Shown in pieces: positions 6,517 through 13,657 of a DNA stretch of 13,657 nt. The notes under the pieces were generated by a model. The model saw nothing but the letters and a program-made list of their open reading frames with translations. It was not told where the DNA came from and searched no databases. The position numbers were made by a program, and so were the translations under genes. Within the stretch, counting starts at the first letter, position 1. Each line of letters begins with the position of its first letter. The stretch spans positions 1 to 13,657 of the forward strand of contig CALJKH010000048.1 of NCBI GenBank assembly GCA_937973575.1, given 5' to 3'. Source of the stretch: an uncultured Solirubrobacterales bacterium (GTDB taxonomy: Bacteria; Actinomycetota; Thermoleophilia; Solirubrobacterales; Solirubrobacteraceae).

Positions 6517-8082
6517 ATGCAACCTCAAGCAAACCTCACCCGCCCGTCCCGCACAGCTGCCGTGTTCACCTACTCTCTACTCGCAAGCCTCGCCTTCATG
6601 GCTGCCGCACAAGCTGGGACCTCACACGCTGGAACACCAAGGATCACCGCCAGCTATTCAGAGTCGTGTGGCGTCACCTCAACCGGCGAGGGCCGTTGCT
6701 GGGGGCCCAACGCCAACGGGGAAGGCACTCTTCCCACAGGGAAGACCTGGGCCTCAATCAGCACTGGGACACAACACAGCTGTGGCGTTACCACGACCGG
6801 AGAAGGACTCTGCTGGGGAGTCAACGGAGATGGCCAGGCTAATGTCCCAACGGGCAAGACATGGGCCTCGATCACTCCCGGTGGGGCGCACAGCTGTGGT
6901 GTCACGACCACCGGAGAAGGGCTCTGCTGGGGGGACAACACCTTCGACCAAGGCACTGTTCCCACTGGAAAGATCTGGGAGGCAATCAACGCGGGCGCCA
7001 CCACCACGTGTGGTGTAACAAGCACAGGCGAAGGCCTCTGCTGGGGGAACAACAGTTTCTGGAACGAAGCCGTCGTCCCCTCTGGCAAAACATGGGCTTC
7101 AATAACTGCCCCAGAGAATGCTCACACCTGCGGCGTGACGACTTCCGGGGAAGGGCTTTGCTGGGGTTACAACGGCTCTGGCCAAAACAACGTTCCAGAG
7201 GGGAAGACCTGGGCATCCATAACTGTCGGTACCTATTACGCCTGTGGTGTCACGACCACGGGAGAGGGACTCTGCTGGGGACGCAACGAAGAGCTCCAAG
7301 AGCAACTAGTGGGCAACACATTGCCTCCCACCGGGAAGACCTGGGCGTCAATCGACGCAGGCCATTTCCATACATGCGGAGTAACAACAGACGGCGATGG
7401 CCTCTGTTGGGGATACGACGGTCACACCCTCGCTCACACGGACACCTGGAGTTACGAATGGGTTGACGCGACCCCAGCTGATGGCAGGCTCGTTGTTCCC
7501 GCTGGCAACTATGGGGAGCCGGTTGTATCTACGGACACAACCGCGCCCGACGCGCCAGTCGTCAGTGGCGCACCTTCAGGCAGCACTGCCGCCACAACAG
7601 CCCGTCTCCGGTTCAGCGGTGAGGCGAACGCGACGTTCACCTGCTCCGTGGACGGCGCCTCATACGCTGCCTGCACAAGCCCGCTCGCGCTGACCGGCCT
7701 CAACCTGGGCAGCCACACAGTGCGGGTAAAGCAAACCGACGAGGCGGGCAACATAAGCACCGAGGCGACAGCCAACTGGACGATCGTGGCGGTAAACGCC
7801 CCACGCCTACTTGCAAAGGTGGGCCTCAAGGTCAACACCAAGACCAAGGTCACCACGCTGACCCTGAAGGCATCAGCTGACACGACTGGCGGACGAAACT
7901 CAGTCAAGTGGATCGAGTACTTCAGCCACGAGCCACGACCTGCAGCAAACGCGGCCCCACACCCGAACAAGATCCGGCAATACGCAACCACCGTTGTTCT
8001 GCGCGCGGGCGAAGTTGCCTTCTGGGTCCGCGTTAAGGACACCAACGGCAAATGGTCCGGCTGGTACAGCACCAAGCACTAA
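6517..8082 (+). CDS. Secreted RCC1-like seven-blade propeller protein, copy 1
   Basis: 521 residues from ATG 6517. This start aligns with the other copies and follows the shared leader CGAAAGA-N5-ATG; an in-frame ATG/GTG upstream would add an unrelated N-terminus. Residues 1-38 are a signal peptide with Arg-containing start and a hydrophobic LLASLAF core. Residues 43 to about 331 contain seven RCC1-like repeats of 36-40 residues with core CGVTTTGEGLCWG ... VPTGKTWASI. Each has a CX9C pair, suited to a disulfide in an exported protein. RCC1 itself is a seven-bladed propeller. Blade 7 carries a 17-residue insertion (303-319) before PADGRLVVPAG. One Ig-like domain follows (about 340-425), then a conserved C-terminal domain (428-521) ending WSGWYSTKH. 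No LPXTG or terminal helix. It is the first gene of a three-gene operon. Likely a surface or secreted binding protein (inference). Confidence 0.88.
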   Translation: MQPQANLTRPSRTAAVFTYSLLASLAFMAAAQAGTSHAGTPRITASYSESCGVTSTGEGRCWGPNANGEGTLPTGKTWASISTGTQHSCGVTTTGEGLCWGVNGDGQANVPTGKTWASITPGGAHSCGVTTTGEGLCWGDNTFDQGTVPTGKIWEAINAGATTTCGVTSTGEGLCWGNNSFWNEAVVPSGKTWASITAPENAHTCGVTTSGEGLCWGYNGSGQNNVPEGKTWASITVGTYYACGVTTTGEGLCWGRNEELQEQLVGNTLPPTGKTWASIDAGHFHTCGVTTDGDGLCWGYDGHTLAHTDTWSYEWVDATPADGRLVVPAGNYGEPVVSTDTTAPDAPVVSGAPSGSTAATTARLRFSGEANATFTCSVDGASYAACTSPLALTGLNLGSHTVRVKQTDEAGNISTEATANWTIVAVNAPRLLAKVGLKVNTKTKVTTLTLKASADTTGGRNSVKWIEYFSHEPRPAANAAPHPNKIRQYATTVVLRAGEVAFWVRVKDTNGKWSGWYSTKH

Positions 8083-8190
8083 CCAGCCAAACGATACGAA
8101 AGAAAGTCATGCAACTCCCTTCAATCCTCACCCGCCCACTCGGCACATCTGCAGTGTTCACCTGCGCACTGCTCGCAAGCCTCGCCTTCG
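7567..8190 (+). repeat. 624-bp perfect direct repeat, left copy
   Basis: By line-by-line comparison, this stretch is identical to 9120-9743 (offset 1553 bp). It begins in the Ig-like domain of copy 1, covers the whole C-terminal domain, the 26-nt intergenic gap and the first ~27 codons (signal peptide) of copy 2. Divergence begins abruptly at both ends: t7566/c9119 on the left and a8191/c9744 on the right. Confidence 0.95.
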
Positions 8191-9635
8191 AAGCGGCGCA
8201 GCAAACCGCAGCCTCCCCGGCCGCCACGCCGATCATCAGTGCCGGTGGCTACCAAACGTGTGGAGTCACATCCAGCGGCGAAGGCCTCTGTTGGGGCAAC
8301 AACTCCTACGGCCAGTCGGACATTCCTGCGGGCAAGACGTGGAAGTCGATCACAACCGGTCACCAACTGACGTGTGGGGTCACCACCAGTGGAGAGGGAT
8401 TTTGCTGGGGGAATAGTTCTAATGCGTACATTCCCACGGGGAAGATTTGGGCGTCGATTGAGGTGGGTGTAGATGGCGGCTGCGGCGTCACAGCTGGCGG
8501 TGAGGGTTTCTGCTGGGGCTATGACTACAACGACGTTCTGAGCGTGCCAGCTGACAATGCCTGGTCCTCGATTTCTTTTGGGGGTTCCCACGCCTGTGGC
8601 GTGACCACAAACGGTGGAGGCCTCTGCTGGGGGAGCAGCCAGTACGGGAAAAACGATGTTCCGACGGGCAAGACATGGGCCTCAATTGCTGCTGGAGGCA
8701 ATGACCACACCTGCGGCGTAACAACCACCGGAGAGGGCGTTTGCTGGGGTGCAAACTGGTCTGATCAGGGAAATATCCCAACGGGCAAGACATGGGCCTC
8801 GATTGATGCCGGAGGCGACCACAGCTGTGGAGTGACGACCAGCGGCGAGGGCCACTGCTGGGGCGAAAACCGCTACGGGCAGACGAACGTCCCAGAGGGC
8901 AAAACATGGGCCTCAATCTCAGCCGGGAGTTACCACTCCTGCGGCGTCACGACGGACGGGGAAGGCGTTTGTTGGGGCTACGACGGGCATACGGACGGCT
9001 ATTCAGGCTATTACGGGTATACCCCTGGGAATCCCGCCGACGGTCGCCTTGATGTTCCCGCTGGAAAGTTCGAGGCTGTCATCCAGGACACTGTTGCCCC
9101 ATCCGCCCCATCGGTCAGCGGCGCACCTTCAGGCAGCACTGCCGCCACAACAGCCCGTCTCCGGTTCAGCGGTGAGGCGAACGCGACGTTCACCTGCTCC
9201 GTGGACGGCGCCTCATACGCTGCCTGCACAAGCCCGCTCGCGCTGACCGGCCTCAACCTGGGCAGCCACACAGTGCGGGTAAAGCAAACCGACGAGGCGG
9301 GCAACATAAGCACCGAGGCGACAGCCAACTGGACGATCGTGGCGGTAAACGCCCCACGCCTACTTGCAAAGGTGGGCCTCAAGGTCAACACCAAGACCAA
9401 GGTCACCACGCTGACCCTGAAGGCATCAGCTGACACGACTGGCGGACGAAACTCAGTCAAGTGGATCGAGTACTTCAGCCACGAGCCACGACCTGCAGCA
9501 AACGCGGCCCCACACCCGAACAAGATCCGGCAATACGCAACCACCGTTGTTCTGCGCGCGGGCGAAGTTGCCTTCTGGGTCCGCGTTAAGGACACCAACG
9601 GCAAATGGTCCGGCTGGTACAGCACCAAGCACTAA
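8109..9635 (+). CDS. Secreted RCC1-like seven-blade propeller protein, copy 2
   Basis: 508 residues, starting 26 nt after copy 1 at ATG 8109 behind CGAAAGA-N5. The signal peptide occupies about residues 1-38 (hydrophobic TSAVFTCALLASLAF); the Cys at 19 is not in a lipobox. Seven RCC1-like blades run from residue 43 to about 318, all with CX9C. Blades 2-4 are the most degenerate in the loop part (for example CWGNSSNAYIP and VPADNAWSS), yet their Cys pairs are kept. The blade-7 insertion is 15 residues (294-308), Tyr/Gly-rich, before PADGRLDVPAG. One Ig-like domain and the C-terminal domain (415-508) are identical to copy 1 at the DNA level, while the propeller is clearly different. The constant part has therefore been copied or homogenised and the variable part kept. 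Second gene of the operon. Confidence 0.88.
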   Translation: MQLPSILTRPLGTSAVFTCALLASLAFEAAQQTAASPAATPIISAGGYQTCGVTSSGEGLCWGNNSYGQSDIPAGKTWKSITTGHQLTCGVTTSGEGFCWGNSSNAYIPTGKIWASIEVGVDGGCGVTAGGEGFCWGYDYNDVLSVPADNAWSSISFGGSHACGVTTNGGGLCWGSSQYGKNDVPTGKTWASIAAGGNDHTCGVTTTGEGVCWGANWSDQGNIPTGKTWASIDAGGDHSCGVTTSGEGHCWGENRYGQTNVPEGKTWASISAGSYHSCGVTTDGEGVCWGYDGHTDGYSGYYGYTPGNPADGRLDVPAGKFEAVIQDTVAPSAPSVSGAPSGSTAATTARLRFSGEANATFTCSVDGASYAACTSPLALTGLNLGSHTVRVKQTDEAGNISTEATANWTIVAVNAPRLLAKVGLKVNTKTKVTTLTLKASADTTGGRNSVKWIEYFSHEPRPAANAAPHPNKIRQYATTVVLRAGEVAFWVRVKDTNGKWSGWYSTKH

Positions 9636-9743
9636 CCAGCCAAACGATACGAAAGAAAGTCATGCAACTCCCTTCAATCCTCACCCGCCCACTCGGCACA
9701 TCTGCAGTGTTCACCTGCGCACTGCTCGCAAGCCTCGCCTTCG
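9120..9743 (+). repeat. 624-bp perfect direct repeat, right copy
   Basis: Identical to 7567-8190. Here it covers the Ig-like and C-terminal part of copy 2, the gap and the signal-peptide region of copy 3. Recombination between the two copies would remove exactly one 1553-bp unit and leave intact hybrid genes, because both crossover points lie in the same frame position. Confidence 0.95.
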
Positions 9744-11503
9744 CAGCGACGCAGCAAGCCGCAGCCTCATCGGCTTCAACGCCCGTGATCTCTGCCGGCG
9801 AAGGACACACCTGTGGTGTCACATCCAGCGGCGAAGGCCTCTGCTGGGGTAAGGACGAGAAGGGAGAAACTGCGGTCCCAACTGGCAAGATGTGGGCATC
9901 AATCGACGCCTCAGGCAAGAAGCTGTCCTGTGGCGTTACCACCACTGGTGAAGGTTTCTGCTGGGGAGATAACTGGGGCGGCGCAGCCGACGTTCCAACG
10001 GGGAGAATTTGGGCCTCAATCACATCCCGTAATTCCCTGACCTGCGGAGTGACGAACAGCGGAGAAGGACTCTGCTGGGGAGCAAACCGCGAGGGCGAAG
10101 GCACTGTGCCCCAGGGCAAGACGTGGGCTTCAATCACAGCGGGTAAGGACATCGCGTGTGGGGTTACCACCATTGGAGAGGGGCTCTGCTGGGGAGCTAA
10201 CGGTTTTGGTCAGAGAGTTGTCCCAAACGGCCATAATTGGTCCGCAATCAGCCCAAGCGACGGCTTCACTTGCGGCGTTACGACCATCGGAGAAGGCTTC
10301 TGCTGGGGCTATTCCGCACAGCGCCGGACCGCTCTCCCCGACGGCAAGACATGGGCCTCGATTGATACTGGAACGCGACACTCCTGCGGCGTAACGACTG
10401 CCGGAGAAGGCTTCTGCTGGGGAGGCGACAATTCGGGAGACACAAACGTCCCCACTGGCAAGACATGGGCCTCCATCACAGCCGGCGATAATCACACCTG
10501 TGGTCTAACAAAAGCCGGGGAAGGCCTCTGTTGGGGGTACGACGGTTATGAGGCTCCTTACGGGTATGACTACGAGAACAACGGCGACTTCACCGGCCCG
10601 TACGACTACTACTACGCAGCGGTACCGGCCGATGGTCGCCTCATCGTACCAGCCGGGAAGTTCGACGTGGATTCGACCGCGCCCGCAGCACCTGTGCTTT
10701 CAGGCGCGCCTTCTGGACTCTCTAATCTGACGACAGCGTCAATCTCCTTTGGCGGTGAGGTAGGCGCGACGTTCACTTGTTCGCTTGACGATTCTGTCTT
10801 CGCTGACTGCGGTGACTACGGTGGGTCACCAGCCAGCCTCAGTGGCCTCAGCGACGGGGAGCACACCTTCCAGGTCAAGGCAACCGACGGGGCAGGCAAC
10901 ACCTCAGAAGCTGCCTCTGCAACCTGGACTGTTGACGCCACGCCACCCGCAGTCCCAAGCTTGAGCGGCGTGCCTGCTGCCACAACGAAGTTGACGACAG
11001 CCAGCATCGGGATCAACGGCGAGGCGAACGCAACCTTCCTTTGCTCCGTAGATGGCGGCAGCTACTCGTTCTGCGCAAGCCCACTGGGCCTCACCAAGCT
11101 CTCACCGGGTGAGCATGTTGTGCTCGTCAAGCAAACCGACGAGGCAGGCAACTCCAGCACTCTGGCGACAGCCAGCTGGGCGGTCCTCTCACCTGGCATT
11201 CCGCGCCTGCGTTCCAAGGTTGGACTCAAGTTCAACTTCAAGACGCGCGTCAGCACACTGACACTGAACGCAGTTGCCGACACTGAAGGCGGGCCAAACG
11301 CGATCAAGTGGATTGAGTACGCAAACCACTGGATGCGCCCCTCGCCGAACGCTCTCCAGAGCCCTTCAAGGATTCGCGCTTACGCACCAACTATCTCGCT
11401 TCGCCCCGGCGAAGTCGCCTTCTGGGTCCGAGTCAAGGACACCAAGAACAACTGGTCAGGCTGGTACCGAACCCGCTTCAAGCCTGGTGGAATCGGCTGG
11501 TAA
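9662..11503 (+). CDS. Secreted RCC1-like seven-blade propeller protein, copy 3 (two Ig domains)
   Basis: 613 residues from ATG 9662, 26 nt after copy 2. The first 27 codons are DNA-identical to copy 2. A signal peptide is followed by seven RCC1-like blades from residue 43 to about 331, each with CX9C (last blade CGLTKAGEGLC). The blade-7 insertion spans 296-321, with 8 Tyr in 26 residues, before PADGRLIVPAG. Unlike copies 1 and 2 there are two Ig-like domains. Their conserved Trp residues are at 422 (ATWTVD) and 506 (ASWAVL), so the domain length is about 84. The C-terminal domain (about 512-613) is related to the other copies but ends with the extra tail KPGGIGW, shared only with copy 4. A terminator follows at 11531. 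Last gene of the operon; function unknown, secreted binding protein inferred. Confidence 0.88.
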   Translation: MQLPSILTRPLGTSAVFTCALLASLAFAATQQAAASSASTPVISAGEGHTCGVTSSGEGLCWGKDEKGETAVPTGKMWASIDASGKKLSCGVTTTGEGFCWGDNWGGAADVPTGRIWASITSRNSLTCGVTNSGEGLCWGANREGEGTVPQGKTWASITAGKDIACGVTTIGEGLCWGANGFGQRVVPNGHNWSAISPSDGFTCGVTTIGEGFCWGYSAQRRTALPDGKTWASIDTGTRHSCGVTTAGEGFCWGGDNSGDTNVPTGKTWASITAGDNHTCGLTKAGEGLCWGYDGYEAPYGYDYENNGDFTGPYDYYYAAVPADGRLIVPAGKFDVDSTAPAAPVLSGAPSGLSNLTTASISFGGEVGATFTCSLDDSVFADCGDYGGSPASLSGLSDGEHTFQVKATDGAGNTSEAASATWTVDATPPAVPSLSGVPAATTKLTTASIGINGEANATFLCSVDGGSYSFCASPLGLTKLSPGEHVVLVKQTDEAGNSSTLATASWAVLSPGIPRLRSKVGLKFNFKTRVSTLTLNAVADTEGGPNAIKWIEYANHWMRPSPNALQSPSRIRAYAPTISLRPGEVAFWVRVKDTKNNWSGWYRTRFKPGGIGW

Positions 11504-11530
11504 CAAGCTAGTAAGTAATTCGCATTAGCC

Positions 11531-11560
11531 GAGGGGCCCGAAAGGGTCCCTCACCTTTTA
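11531..11560 (+). terminator. Rho-independent terminator after propeller copy 3
   Basis: Stem GAGGGGCCC / GGGTCCCTC (11531-11539 and 11544-11552) with one G-T wobble and a GAAA loop, followed by accttttac. It closely matches the terminator at 6400, including the upstream flank at 11513-11530. It separates copies 1-3 from copy 4. Confidence 0.85.
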
Positions 11561-11640
11561 CTTGGCGCACATAGGTCCCGGGGTGATGTAGCTTTAGAGG
11601 CCAGTTCCCACCGCCGGACGCCCCTGACCGAAAGAATTTG
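11553..11640 (+). promoter_or_regulatory. Region upstream of propeller copy 4
   Basis: This stretch after the terminator must contain the promoter for copy 4 if that gene is expressed. TTGGCG at 11562 is a possible -35 element, but no -10 at proper spacing is evident. TGATGTA at 11584-11590 is shared with the region before copy 1. The translation signal CGAAAGA-N5-ATG is conserved. Confidence 0.3.
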
Positions 11641-13569
11641 ATGCCCCTTTCAAGCCTTGTCACCCTCGCCTCCCGCAAAGCCGCAATTTTCGCGTGCTCA
11701 CTGGTTGCAAGTCTCGCTCTTGCAGGGTCCCAGCAGGCCACTGCAGCACCATCAGCTGCGCCAAGCATCACGGCCGGCTACGACTACTCCTGCGGCGTCA
11801 CCCCAGATGGCGGCGGGCTCTGCTGGGGAACCGATAACAACGGGAAGCTAACAGTCCCAACAGGTAAGTCCTGGGCATCGATTAGAGCCGGCTGGGTCCA
11901 TACATGCGGGGTAACTACGACCGGTGAGGGACTCTGCTGGGGCAGCAACAGCGTCAATCAGACCGAGGTACCAACCGGCAAGACCTGGGCATCAATATCT
12001 CCAGGCAACGAACCCGGCAACTACCACAGCTGTGGCGTCACCACCACAGGGGTCGGATTCTGCTGGGGCAGCAACAGCTACGGGCAGACTGACGTCCCGA
12101 CCGGCAAGACATGGGCACTGATCAGTCCCGGCCAGGCGTTCACCTGCGGAGTCACCACCACGGGCGAGGGCTTCTGCTGGGGCAGTTCATACCAAAGCAG
12201 AACGGCAATCCCCACCGGCAAGACGTGGGCGACAATTGACGCAGGAATCATCAACGCGTGCGGAGTCACGACCGCTGGCGAGGGGATCTGCTGGGGTGCC
12301 AATGGAGGCCGCAACGATGTCCCGGCTGGCAAGACATGGTCATCCATCTCCCCGGGCATGGATCACACCTGTGGCCTCACTACCTCCGGCGAGGCCATCT
12401 GCTGGGCTGACGCAAGCCACGGAAAGACTTCCGTCCCAGCGGGCAAAACCTGGGCTCAGGTTGATGCGGGGTACTACCACACATGCGGTGTTACGACGTC
12501 CGGTGAAGGGATCTGCTGGGGGTACGACGGGTCGGTTGCCTCGGAGCAGCAGACGGACTACTGCAACACCTACGACACCTACTACAGGTACTACGATGGT
12601 GGCCGTTACGGCCCCTACATAGGATCCTGCAACAACTACCACTCCTTCTGGACCGACCCCGTCCCAGCTGACGGTCGTCTTGATGTTCCATCCGGAGCCT
12701 TTGATGCTGGCTCAGTTGACATTGTTGCCCCAGCGGCTCCGACCGTGTCCGCTGCACCCAGCAGCCCGACCAATTCGACAACGGCCAGCTTCACGATCTC
12801 AGGTGAGGCAAACGCCAGCTTCGACTGTGAGATCTACTCGCCATACGACAATGGCGGGGCAGTACCGTGTACATCACCAAAGTCGTTCACTGGACTGCGG
12901 GACGGCACCTATCTGTTCAGCGTCACCCAGACAGATGAGGCCGGTAACACGAGCGCTGCAACTCAGCGAACGTGGACCGTTGACGCAACAGCGCCAGCAG
13001 CGCCAGCCCTTACCGGCGTACCGTCTGCCAATGGCACGCGCACGACTGCCACGATCGGCATCAACGGCGAGAGAGACGCGACTCTCCTCTGCTCAGTTGA
13101 CGGTGCCGCATATTCCTTCTGCGCAAGCCCACTTGAGTTGAGCGGCCTTGCCGTCGGTGACCATGTCGTACTGGTAAAGCAGACCGACGAAGCCGGCAAT
13201 ACCGGCCCTCTGGCAAGCGCAGAGTAGACTGTTGCGAGCCCAACCGTGCCGGGAACCGCTTCCGCCCCGCGCCTGCTTGCAAAGGTTGGCCTCAAGGTCA
13301 ACACCAAGACCAAGGTCACAACGTTGAACCTGAGGGCATCAGCCGACCGCTCACATGGAGCGAACTTGATCAAGTGGATTGAGTACTCCAACCATCCGAA
13401 GCGCCCCACGCCGAACGCTGTCCAGAGTCCGTCGAGGATTCGCGCTTACGCACCAACCGTCTCGCTGCGCCCGGGCGAAGTCGCCTTCTGGGTCCGAGTC
13501 AAGGACACCAAGGGCAAATGGTCAGGCTGGTACCGAACCCGCTTCAAGCCCGGTGGAATCGGCTGGTGA
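11641..13569 (+). pseudogene. Secreted RCC1-like propeller protein, copy 4, interrupted by an in-frame TAG
   Basis: The ATG at 11641 follows CGAAAGA-N5 like its paralogs. The frame is open for 528 codons, stops at TAG 13225-13227, then continues in the same frame for 113 more codons to TGA at 13567-13569. Contents: signal peptide (1 to about 36), seven RCC1-like blades from residue 43, all with CX9C (blade 6 reads CWA instead of CWG), and a 44-residue blade-7 insertion (298-341) with 9 Tyr and two Cys. Two Ig-like domains follow, then after the stop the C-terminal domain ending KPGGIGW. The stop replaces the Trp (TGG) that ends the last Ig domain in copies 1-3. If real, a shortened 528-residue protein without the C-terminal domain is made, or the stop is read through. 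A sequencing or assembly error is possible. Copy 4 has its own upstream region after the 11531 terminator. Confidence 0.85.
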
Positions 13570-13596
13570 ACAGTGAGAAAGTCATTCGCAGTAACC

Positions 13597-13624
13597 GAGG
13601 GGCCCACGCTGGCCCCTCTTCTTT
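13597..13624 (+). terminator. Rho-independent terminator after propeller copy 4
   Basis: Stem GAGGGGCC / GGCCCCTC (13597-13604 and 13611-13618) with a six-base loop CACGCT, followed by ttcttt. The flank at 13579-13596 is nearly the same as that before the terminator at 6400. It lies downstream of the post-TAG part, which suggests that the original gene ended at 13569. Confidence 0.9.
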
Positions 13625-13657
13625 GCCGTATCAAGGCATCATTCGCTGCTGTGAGTA

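Noticed and set aside
8163..8167. Cys in the signal peptides of propeller copies 2 and 3 as a lipoprotein site
   Set aside because: The context VFTCAL does not fit a lipobox, lies before the hydrophobic core ends, and the Cys is not kept at that position in copy 1.
7509..9628. Two minus-strand open frames of 188 and 205 codons with nearly the same protein (7509-8075 and 9011-9628)
   Set aside because: They are antisense shadows of the DNA-identical 3' parts of propeller copies 1 and 2; the apparent conservation comes from the 624-bp repeat.
9586..10173. Minus-strand open frame of 195 codons, and similar ones at 6654-7088 and 12078-12359
   Set aside because: They are shadows of the repetitive blade sequence; the reverse frame inherits its regular period.
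6650..12530. Regularly spaced short repeats (tgctgggg, ggcaagacatggg) that could suggest a CRISPR array
   Set aside because: The period of about 110 bp equals one coding blade in frame, repeats are imperfect, and spacers encode protein of the same pattern.

Overview
This looks like metagenome-derived bacterial DNA, most likely Actinomycetota. A Thermoleophilia-like source is a guess based on moderately high GC, the codon mix and the style of the Ig-like repeats ('FTCSVDG...C.SPL...G.H.V.VKQTDEAGN'). No rRNA, tRNA or marker gene is present to settle it. The left end carries an untrimmed Illumina adapter (1-18). About the first 0.7-0.8 kb is clearly more GC-rich than the rest, so the left end may be a chimeric join.

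Region 1 (19-6368) is mainly acyl-CoA and lipid metabolism. On the minus strand there is an unidentified partial gene and a crotonase-family enzyme. Read divergently on the plus strand are an acyl-CoA dehydrogenase, a small cupin-like protein and a second, paralogous acyl-CoA dehydrogenase that starts 3 nt after the cupin stop. Next come a secreted three-Kelch protein with Ig-like C-terminal domains, a remnant resembling a Phd/YefM antitoxin, and a classical short-chain dehydrogenase closed by a strong terminator. The crotonase, dehydrogenases and SDR could supply dehydrogenation, hydration and oxidation steps of a beta-oxidation-like or branched-chain acyl-CoA pathway. The substrate cannot be read from sequence.

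Region 2 (about 6380-13657) is the striking part: four tandem paralogous genes for large secreted proteins. Each has an N-terminal signal peptide, exactly seven RCC1-like blades (a predicted seven-bladed beta-propeller, with a CX9C pair in every one of the 28 blades), one or two Ig-like domains and a shared C-terminal domain of about 95-110 residues. The seventh blade of each copy has an insertion that differs completely in length and sequence, from 15 to 44 residues. It is Tyr-rich in three copies and carries a cysteine pair in the longest.

Copies 1-3 form an operon with 26-nt gaps; copy 4 is a separate unit. A 624-bp perfect direct repeat covers the 3' part of copy 1, the intergenic gap and the 5' end of copy 2, and recurs at copy 2/copy 3. 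This points to recent tandem duplication or gene conversion. Copy 4 has an in-frame TAG exactly where its paralogs have a conserved TGG (Trp). Three near-identical terminators with a conserved upstream flank punctuate the region. Together this looks like a recombining family of surface or secreted binding proteins with one hypervariable loop on a constant scaffold. The binding role is inference; the architecture is directly visible.
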